Source: Salvator merianae (taxonomy: Eukaryota; Chordata; Lepidosauria; Squamata; Teiidae). Taken from it: a DNA stretch of 64,000 nt. Positions 56,107-64,000 of the stretch are shown in pieces; the stretch's first letter is position 1, and each line of letters starts with the position of its first letter. The position numbers and the translations under genes were made by a program. Under the pieces are notes generated by a model, which saw only the letters and a list, made by a program, of their open reading frames with translations, was not told where the DNA came from and made no database searches. Location: contig QVOM02000102.1 in the NCBI GenBank assembly GCA_003586115.2, positions 1,589,561 through 1,653,560 of the forward strand, written 5' to 3'.

Positions 56107-57548
56107 GGGTGCAATCAGACATCATAGGGATTATCCATATTGGGAGGAACAAGGATCGAGTATGTATTCCAGCTGTTACCAGGTTTGTATAATAACACAG
56201 ACTCAATTCATACTTGTTCTCATTCCTCATTTTTTTCCTGTGCTTGGCATGAGGAAACTGTATCTTTCTCTCTCCCCCCCTCACCAAATTCTCCTTTGTA
56301 TGTGGTCTGCAATTGGATGCAGTCCCAATGTTCAAATCACAATGTCACAGGGGTGGGAAAGTCAAACTCCATTTTCTGTATTTCTCTGCTACCACATTAG
56401 AACATGGATTCCCTTGCCAGTGTTACTGATCATTCACCATTTGTTCCTTCTCCCCCTCCAGCCTGTATCCACCCAACTACAACTTCAATTCCACATCTAC
56501 CACACAACAAAGCTTATTGAAGGCCCAATCTCAATTTTTTCTCCCTTCTAATTGCAGTTTTGTGCAATTGCACAATTCCAAAGAAATGTGCAGTGGGGGA
56601 GAACTCAATGGAAAGGGGCAATGTGTGAGGGGAACAATATTTGTGAAAGAGAAGTTAGTGGTCAGCAAATGGATTCCAGCTCACCTCCCCCCAAGACATT
56701 CATGGGTCCCACAATGAAGTTGATGGTGATATGGGTCATTGTTGGGGTAAGGGGACTACTTACCCAAGCAGGTGCAGTTTAGGCATACACAAACCAGCAT
56801 GCAGTCCTACCTCCCGGTATTCTTGAAGAAGACTGATAGTCTGTACTATGCTGTTTGCCCTAGAGATGCTAAAGTGCACTGCTTGTTTTGTGCGAAAATC
56901 CTCTTTTAATGAAAGGAGACATTGTTTCTCTTGTGCATTGTCAAAGGAAAAGGAAGAAAATATTGTTTCCTACTTGAAGGGATGGGAAAGAATGAAAAAT
57001 GGAGGATAACATTGTTCTTCTCCTTGCAGTGATAGGAAGGAAAGTAAAATGGAGATACATTTTCCTTCTCCTTGCAGGGATGGGAGAGAAAGGAGGAGGC
57101 ATGATTTTTGAGAATGGACTGTGGTGCTCAGCCAACTATCAAATAGGGTATTGCCAAAGGCAAATGAAGGATAGCTTCCACTGCATCTTCTCTTTTGTTA
57201 AATAAGTCTAATAATTTGAAGGTGTGAAATGGAACAACACAGTATAAATCAGGAAATATATGCTAGTTGCAGTTCTCTCTCCCTACCCCAGTAGTGATGT
57301 TCTCACCCTCCCAGCCACAGCAAAGTTTGTGACTGGACAGGAGGGAGTGGGAGCACACCCCCAAAAATACAGTTCCCTCCCAAAATAGTTTACTTGCACA
57401 TTCTCACTTTGCATAGTAAAATGAGCTAATTGTCTGAAAAGGGCTGAAAACTCAATTATTCCAAAAGAACAGAAAGACAATATCTTGTCAGGATAGTCAG
57501 AGCTGAAGACAGTCTGTAAACTGATTAAATGTGTGTCTGAATGCACCC
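56107..57548 (+). mobile_element. Harbinger-like element copy C (complete, 1442 bp)
   Basis: The left end GGGTGCAATCAGACA and the right end (other strand) GGGTGCATTCAGACA are inverted repeats with one mismatch in 15. TAA flanks both sides (56104-56106 and 57549-57551). A 3-bp TWA duplication is the PIF/Harbinger signature. There is no transposase. The interior has tandem units of about 55-60 bp ('ccttctccttgcagggatgg' type) at 56905-57100, more units than in copies A and B. It is non-autonomous. CG dinucleotides are largely decayed relative to copy B, so this copy looks older. Confidence 0.85.
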
Positions 57549-57604
57549 TAAATATAACAAGACAGCATCCAAAATTTTATCCTACTGAATGTCTTGCCAT
57601 TTCT

Positions 57605-58825
57605 TGCCCCCCCAAGAGTTCATCTGAGAGTTCTTGAAGAACTCAAATGAGAAATTGCTGATCTTCTAGTAAAAATATATACTCTTTCCCTAAAATCAGG
57701 CTCTGTGCCTGAAAACTGGTGGTTAAATGCAAATGCAACACCAATCTTCAAAAAAACGGGATCTAGGAGTGATCCAGGAAATTATAGACCAGTCAGTTTA
57801 ACACCAGTTCCTGGTAAAGTGAAGGAAATAATAATTATACACAAAATTAGTGTGTACATAGGGGAGCAAACATTGCTGAAGGAAAATCTGCATGACTTCT
57901 GCAAGCATAAATCATACTGGCCTTGTTAGAATTCTTTCAGAGTGTCAACTATGTGGAAAAAAAGTGATCCAGTAGACATTTATTGTCTATCTGGACTTTC
58001 AGAAGTTGACAAAATCCTTCATCAAAGGCTTCTGAATAAACTCGTCAGTCATGAAATAAGGGAAAATTCTGTCCTAGATTCATAACTGGCTAAAGGACAG
58101 GAAACAATGAATGGATAATTCTCAGGGTGGAGGGAAATAAAAAAAAATGGAGTCACCCAAGGTTCAGTATTGGGACCTGTGCTTTTTAATTTATTCATAA
58201 ATGATCTAGAGGTAGGGTAAACTGTGACATAGCAAAGTTTGCTGATAAAACCAAATTATTCAGGATAATGTAAAGTAAAAGAGATTGTGAAGTGCTCTAG
58301 AAAGACCGCTTGACATTGAGTGAGTGACCAACCTAATGGCAAAAGAGCTTCATTGTTAGTAAGTATAAAGTGATGAAACTTGAGGCACCCCCCCATTATA
58401 CCTATAATTTGATGGGGTCTGAGTTTTATGCAATGGTCTAAAAAAGGGACATAGAACTTCTGGTGGCTAGCTCAATGAAGATGTTGACCCAGTGTGCATC
58501 AGCAGTGAAGAAAGCAAATTCATGGCTAGGAATTATTGGAAAGGAACAAGAGAATAATTCTGCAAATATTGGTACATCTTTATAAATCTATGGAGGATCC
58601 ACATTTGAAATATTTTATACCAACCAGAATTTTGTGGAATTTCAACCACAATGATCTGAGGGTTAGAACAGCTCTCCTGTGAGATCAGGTCCCACCATCT
58701 AGACCTTTTCAGTTGTGAAAGATGACATTTAAGAGGGCACCTGATTGAAGTTTATAATTTTTCCATGGTGTGAAAACACGTGTAGGGAAAAATTCTTTTC
58801 CCTATCACACAACGCTAAACCATGG
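57605..58825 (+). pseudogene. CR1-like LINE ORF2 fragment, copy 2
   Basis: The + strand gives VHLRVLEELK (RT start), SLKSGSVPENWWLNANATPI, FKKTGSRSDPGNYRPVSLTP, VPGKVKEIIIIHKISVYIGE and QTLLKENLHDFCKHKSYW in a frame running from about 57610 to 57929. After that come decayed blocks: DIYCLSGLSEVDKILHQRLL (57975-58035), a [24 protein letters not shown] block at 58150-58210, and a C-terminal part 'GHLIEV-I' near 58740. It closely parallels 38500-39700, so it is the same family. The 3' end is lost at about 58825. Confidence 0.85.
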
Positions 58826-59510
58826 GTGTGAAGGACGGGTCGCTGCGGTAGAGACCTGCAAGTGTCAGGTCACTGCCATGGTGACCAGGACACCCTCGCA
58901 GTGCACATGCTTGGTGACATGACTCATGAATGTGCACTGGGCCCCTCCTCCCCGTAGCACGGTTGGGTCTTCCCGATCGGGCCCGTGGTGCCCTGATTGG
59001 GCCTGCCCAGCCTGACTGGGGTGATCAGGCTGCCCCGATCGGGGCACCACGGACCCGATTGAGAAGGCCCGATTGAGCTACTGGGAGGAGGGGCTCAGTG
59101 CACATGCGTGAGTTGTGTTGCCATGCATGTGCACTGCATAGGCCTCCTGGTCGCCATGACAGTGGCCTGATACTTGCAGGCTGCAGCCACAGTGACTGTC
59201 CTTCGTGCCCGCGAACGGGCACCAAAACACCGGATGGGGCGCAGCGCGGCCCCATCTGGTGTCCCAGGCCCAATGGCAGCGGTGTGGGCATGTGCACTGC
59301 GCAGGCCTACTGATTGCCATGGCAGTGGCCGGACGCTTGCTGGCCGCTGTCATGGTGAGGATCAGGCATGACTACCAGCATTTGCAGACTTGAACGCCGG
59401 TAGCCGGTCTAAGGTAAGTTGTTCAGACCCAGAGTGAAGACGGTGTCTGCACAATGGCATCTATTTCATGCTAATTAGCCCATTCTAGCATGGTAAGTGT
59501 GAACAGGCCT
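58826..59510 (+). mobile_element. MITE-family element with giant internal inverted repeat, copy 8
   Basis: The right end reads 'agcatggtaagtgtgaacag' plus 'gcct', the family terminus, and the preceding blocks 'gccatggcagtggccggacg' and 'ctgtcatggtgaggatcagg' match copies 2 and 5. The left part contains an inverted repeat with arms of roughly 155 bp, 58854-59010 and 59030-59181. The left terminus ('gggtgtgaaggacgg') is degenerate. It is far more GC- and CG-rich than the neighbouring DNA. Confidence 0.65.
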
Positions 59511-60814
59511 CTTGCGTTCTCATTTTGTGAACTTAACAAATCAATCAGTCAATTCAAGGAGATATTTTTTCACCTACCTCTCATGGCATCCAACTCTCTC
59601 AAGATATTTTACAAAACTCTGAAATGTGTAAAGATGCAATTCAAATGTTCATATCAAGATTAAAGCTGCAGCTAGATGATGATGTATATGGATACATCAT
59701 TATAGTATTTGTTTTTTATTCATGTATTCTTTTATATTTCTATCCTGCCCTATAGCCAGAGGTATTTTGTTTGATCATTTCTTTGTATTTAGTTTAAAAA
59801 TCTCTTTGTATGTGTATCCTGTACACTGTAAATTCTATATTTTTGTATTTGTTAATTGTACCTTTTAAATCACCTTAAGCAGACCATGGAAAATACAGTG
59901 TACAAATAAATAGATACCAACACTGATGAGTATCTTTTAATATTTGTGCACTACCCAGAAATGTTTGTGATCCTCTATTTTAAAAATGTTGGATGAGAGT
60001 GATTATTTGAATATTAGAATTTTTGTTGTGTTGCCTTTTGACATAATTTCAAATCCTGTCACAAAATGCGAGTAAAGTTGGAGTTGACAGATGCACACTG
60101 TATTTCTGACACAGGAGAGATGGCTTTCTTTTCCCAGGTCTGCCCAAAATATTTCCGGCAGCTTATTCAATTGAAAATTAAATCCTCTGTAGTGCTTGCA
60201 TAGTATATCTAGAGAGTTCCATTAAGATTGACTAATTAATTAGTTAATTAGCTCTTTGAAGAAAGTATTACCTCAGAAAGTGCTACGGGCTAAAGTTAGA
60301 ACAACTTAACTCTTCATTTTTCACGTTTCCATTAAGACCTTTTAAAGCAAGTATTGTGTGCATTGGACTAAATCCCCAAATTGGCTGAGGACCAACTGCT
60401 TGTGATATGTTCCACAACTAATTGAATATGAGTTTTCATACTTAGAAACTAAGCATTTAGTCCCTTAAAGTGGATCTTTCAACAGAGCAACATCTCCCCT
60501 CTGAATGTCATGTAAGAAAAAAATAATTATGAATATGATAAAACTGTCTTCACTGAGTAGCAAGGCATTCAAATAACCATCAATTTGCATAGATCTATGT
60601 GTAATAAAAGAATGAGTTTACTCCAATTTAGAAGGTTCAATGTTTCATAAGAATAAGAGCCCCCCCTTCACTAGCAATATCTTAGAAGGGGGAGATTCTG
60701 TTTTGGGGTCAATTGAAATGATTACAGGTACGTTCACATTGTAATGACATCTAAAGTGCTGTGATTTTTGTTTTCATCTTGGGTAAATTACTTTACAGAT
60801 CTAAGCACTTCACT
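59511..60814. other. Unassigned DNA, candidate conserved segment 60030-60420
   Basis: 59720-59910 carries the 'ctatcctgcc' and 'tacaaataaatagata' wording of a retroposon tail. 60030-60420 is complex, repeat-free and rich in homeodomain words; it is discussed under findings. No coding sequence. Confidence 0.4.
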
Positions 60815-60910
60815 CCATACATCTGATGAAGTAGGGTTAGTCTATGAAAGCTCATGCTACCAACTTCTTTCTCTCTATTACTCTCTAAGGTGTTACTAGA
60901 ACCTCTTCCT
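60815..60910 (+). repeat. Penelope-like/hammerhead-like repeat, copy 2
   Basis: The + strand reads CATCTGATGAAGTAGGG, TTAGTCTATGAAAGCTCA, TGCTACCAACTTC and then CTCTAAGGTGTTACTAG. It has the same series as the minus strand of 48535-48650. CTGATGA ... GAAA plus a small stem (GC-TCAT-GC followed by TA, a possible cleavage triplet) mimic the hammerhead core; stem II is G-T-A-G-G with G-T-C-T-A-T. Confidence 0.5.
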
Positions 60911-60979
60911 ACCTTTTTTGGTGTTAGTTCTAGAAGATGTTGTAGGTCTTCATAGAACTGGCCACCTTCAGCCTCTTCT

Positions 60980-61400
60980 GTTTAAATTGCTTCACTTTTA
61001 AATAATATTTAGATTATTGATTTTTTGTTACCATTTACATTTCACTTTCCATTAGGCACAATGGCTGCTCAAACTGACCTCATTTCTTCCAGGCTGACAG
61101 TGACTTCTTCCACTTGCTCCTCTGAATCAGAAGCAACTGCAAGCCCCTCCTCCTCAGATTATGTGCTCAGGCAAGCTTAGAAATCAGCCCCTGTCAATCA
61201 CACACCAACTGCCCAGCAAATGCTCCAAATCCAAGAAGAAGAACCCTACAGACTTGCCAGAGAACCAGCAGTTATTTTTCCAAATTCCTCTGTCAAACTC
61301 TTTTTATACTTTTTTGGTTTGGTCTCAGAAGAGCAGCCTTCTTCCACTTGAGTCCACATTCAAACTCAAAAACCAATTTTTCCTTTAAAGTTTTAAAGAA
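60980..61400 (-). repeat. Dispersed 430-bp repeat, copy 2 (see 31245)
   Basis: This aligns with 31245-31680 ('ttttttgttac', 'cattaggcac', 'caactgcaagcccctcctcc', 'gccagagaaccagcagttat', 'tccaaattcctctg', 'cttccacttgagt'). A 75-codon plus-strand frame crosses it but is not conserved in the other copy, so it is not coding. No CR1 ORF1 follows here. Confidence 0.55.
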
Positions 61401-62400
61401 TTACTTAGGCTGTCTCCAGATATCACTTACCTATTCTGCTATTTTTTGGATATTCTGGAACAAAGCACTCCTAGGATTACTTCATTTTGCCCAGACATTA
61501 GGTTGATATTCCGCATTTTAGCATGTCACACAGCGACACAATACCTTAAACCTGGATCTATATTCCAGGACTGTATCGGAAGCACAGTGATCAAGTCTGG
61601 TAAATCAAATACTAATTATGAGGGTTTGACCCTGTCTAGATGCAGCCTAAATCATTAGGTGCCCTTAATATTTTAAAAACTAATTCTGACCACTTGAATT
61701 AAAAATCCCCATAAGATTGTATTGTGACAAAGTCCTATCTTTTTCTTTGAATTTTGAATCCACACTGTGGCAGTCTGTCCCACTGCACACACAGATAAAG
61801 TGAGCATCTCCGTAAAGGGAGGAAATGACCACCTTAATTGCTACACAGACATTACCATATTTTTCTATATTTAAAGTCCTAAGTAGAAACCAGATGTTAT
61901 TATGCTTTCCCTTCTCAGCAGCTCCTGTGCTTTGTGCTGTTCTATAATACAGTGTGCTGAGCTTTTGAAATTATTGTGGATCTTGGATGACAGTTACATA
62001 TCCATGTCTTGATTTGCACAGCACTCTGGAACATGTAGCCAAGGACAATTCATTTTAAAAAGAATGGACAAATTATTTCCACAATTTGGATTAGCAGTTG
62101 ATTTTATGACAGCTATAGCTCTTTCTAGATCAGTGAGGGTCTTCTTTCAACAGATGCCTCCCTGATGTGTAATTAAACAGTTTGAGAAGTATCTTGCCAA
62201 AATCCCAGTATGTCTTTTTCTTTTTTCACAACAATTTTGAAAATGCTTATATTAGAAACAGATATGTATGATTCAGATATCAATAAGACTCTGTGTGCAT
62301 GTACATCTATCCACCTACCTCTCATTCTGGTTGCTTTTAAAACAGTCATTCACATGAGAAACCAGATGAATTATTTTCAGCCTTTAGGAAGCATATCTTT
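61401..62400. other. Unassigned non-coding DNA
   Basis: No recognised repeat or coding sequence. Confidence 0.4.
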
Positions 62401-62599
62401 ACATTTTTAAAATGAAAAATCAGCATAGTTTTGCAGTGGACATTCCTGAAGGACCATCAGATTGGGAGTGACAAAAATTTGAGATCCCATGTTTAGGACT
62501 TCTGGGGATAGTCTTTCAGTGCATAATATAAAGTACCACCCAAAAGCACCCCCCCAGAGGCTAGGAACTTTTGTTAAATTAAATGAAGAGAACAATTAA

Positions 62600-63300
62600 A
62601 TATAGAAGGATATAAAATGCAGTGGTTCCATACTTACAGCTAGTGGAAAGATTTAAAATGAATAAACCATTGGGGAGGTTTAAAATAAAACAAAATGGAA
62701 TTTGAAATGCAATTATATATGCAAAATGGACATGTTATTGCTGAAATGTATAAACTGTTGTTGAAAACTGAAATGGAAGATATATAATTTAAAGAATGTA
62801 TGATAAAGTTGCAAAAATTATTTGGTAATGTTATTCAGATGAAGCAATGGGAAATATGTGGATAAAAGAACTGAAATGCACACTATGCTATAGCCTTAAA
62901 GAAAACTCTTACAAGATGATGTATAGATGGTACATGACTCCAGAAAAACTAGCTAAAATATACAAACATATCCCAAATACTTGTAAATGTGAAAAAAACT
63001 CAAGGAAGTTTATATCGTATGTGGTGGACATGTGATAAAGCAAAATAATTTCGGACACAACTAGATGCTAGAGTTGAAGATACAAATGAAACAGGAATAT
63101 TTCTTTCTGTGACTGCTAGAAGAAACTTAGAAAAGACTTATGAAAGACTATTGGAAGAACATATCATAGCTTACAATGAAGACTGGTTGATTAAATTGTT
63201 AGATCTGGCAGAAATGGATAAGTTGACATGTTTGATTAGAGAAAAATCCCTAATTCCTTTTCTAAAAATTAGGACCTTTCATAGATTCTATGCATAAAAA
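62600..63300 (+). pseudogene. L1 LINE ORF2 C-terminus
   Basis: 62847-63035 reads MWIKELKCTLCYSLKENSYK, MMYRWYMTPEKLAKIYKHIP and NTCKCEKNSRKF. This is the L1 ORF2 C-terminal motif (Y-R-W-Y-M-T-P-.-K-.-A-.-.-Y) and the first half of the Cys/His segment (C-.-C). After a frameshift 63109-63297 reads TARRNLEKTYERLLEEHIIA, YNEDWLIKLLDLAEMDKLTC and LIREKS, the closing region of L1 ORF2. Upstream, 62690-62840 still shows decayed codons (MEFEMQLYMQNGHVIAEMYK). A 3' region may continue to about 63490, ending near an A-rich run. Inactive. Confidence 0.88.
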
Positions 63301-63609
63301 AGAAAATATGCCATTAGTAGAATTCAAAGAATAATTCATTTGTATCAAAAGAAGTGATCAAAAATAGCTAGAGTTAGTTATAAAGCAAAATCACTTTTAA
63401 TTGTTACGGAAGCATTCAGAAGTCACTTTCAGATTTTTTAGTTTCTATTCTGTTTGCATGTCTTTACTTACACTTACAGAAACACTAGTAAAACTTTTTT
63501 TAAAAAAAATGAAAGGATGCCTCATTGTAGAAGTGGAGACATGGCTAATTACTTCACTTTTATAGAGCACATATGCATATGAATTTCAGCACTTAAAAAT
63601 GTTGTAGGA

Positions 63610-63735
63610 CTCAATGCAACTTTCTGCAGTGCCTCACCATGATCCAAACCAGTGGATCTGGATCAGCAAAACCTGCTGGTTCAGACCACAGCAAGGCATA
63701 ATCTGGAACAGCATCATCTGTCAGAGTGCGCATTT
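63610..63735. repeat. Dispersed element D, fragment
   Basis: 'ccagtggatctggatcagca', 'aaacctgctggttcagacc' and 'taatctggaacagca' resemble the left part of element D at 19040-19110 and 47500-47560. The remainder of the element is absent. Confidence 0.45.
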
Positions 63736-64000
63736 CTTTGTGCGGAAGACTGATGAGTCGTTCCCGTGAAGTAGAAAAATAAACTCTGTGAGTAGCAGAG
63801 TTGACTACAAAGCTCAGTCTTTATTGTTGCTTAGTTCCATAGTAAAAATAGCTAAGTAGGATAAAATACAGTTGCACTGCACATTATGGTAGCAGTATTA
63901 GAATATCTTCAGTAAAGTAAAATCAGGAAACATGGTTACAAGAGTTGCATTCATTGTCATATAGTCACACATAATCATCAGCTCATAATGAATGAATGAA
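63736..64000 (-). other. Possible LTR end, cut by window edge
   Basis: On the minus strand there is an AATAAAGACTGAGCTTTG word followed by 'tagtcaactctgctactcac' and 'agagtttatttttctac'. This resembles the polyadenylation word and U5 region of a retroviral LTR. The element runs off the window, so neither class nor limits can be fixed. Confidence 0.3.

Noticed and set aside
63736..64000. Endogenous retrovirus call at the window edge
   Set aside because: Only one polyadenylation-like word and a U5-like stretch are seen; no coding part is present, so it is listed only as a possible LTR end.

Overview
The window looks like repeat-rich, non-coding vertebrate DNA, most probably from a squamate reptile. 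I found no intact host protein-coding gene, rRNA, functional tRNA or CRISPR array. The squamate call rests on the mixture of repeats: a BovB-type RTE LINE tail, CR1-like LINEs with an esterase-bearing ORF1, several L1 fragments, tRNA-derived SINEs, and many short inverted-repeat DNA transposons. The species cannot be fixed from this; a gecko is only a guess. The stretch is either intergenic or inside a very large intron.

Layout. 1-6000: mostly unassigned DNA with microsatellites, a 30-N assembly gap and two segments that read like conserved regulatory DNA. 6004-9250: a MITE, a complete 591-bp hAT element with 8-bp target duplications, and a decayed LINE with endonuclease remnants. 10288-12724: a second MITE and the BovB tail. 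14740-16566: a nested stack of L1 remnant and a Harbinger-like element split by a GC-rich 913-bp hAT element that carries a 33-36 bp minisatellite. 18990-21060: a dispersed element split by a 1.6-kb L1 insertion that has both ends, a 15-bp target duplication and almost no ORF2. 23050-27150: LINE reverse-transcriptase remnants, one interrupted by a solo-LTR-like repeat. 29600-31680: a CR1 ORF1 remnant on the minus strand. 32660-36250: MITE, L2-like repeat, candidate conserved DNA and the second LTR-like copy. 38165-40110: a 5'-truncated CR1-like ORF2. 41390-45372: L1 RT remnant, two MITEs and a SINE. 47114-48650: a strong hairpin, a second dispersed element, an L1 tail and a Penelope/hammerhead-like repeat. 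50635-53017: Harbinger-like copy and two head-to-tail MITEs. 54935-59510: SINE, complete Harbinger-like element with TAA duplications, second CR1-like ORF2 fragment, and a MITE containing a ~160-bp-arm inverted repeat. 59520-64000: candidate conserved DNA, second hammerhead-like repeat, L1 tail and further repeat fragments.

Nothing here works as an operon or pathway. The biology is the layering of transposons: nested insertions give relative ages, and several non-autonomous elements (hAT with minisatellite, shortened L1, foldback MITE) are structurally unusual. All family names come from recognising motifs by eye; none was checked against a database.
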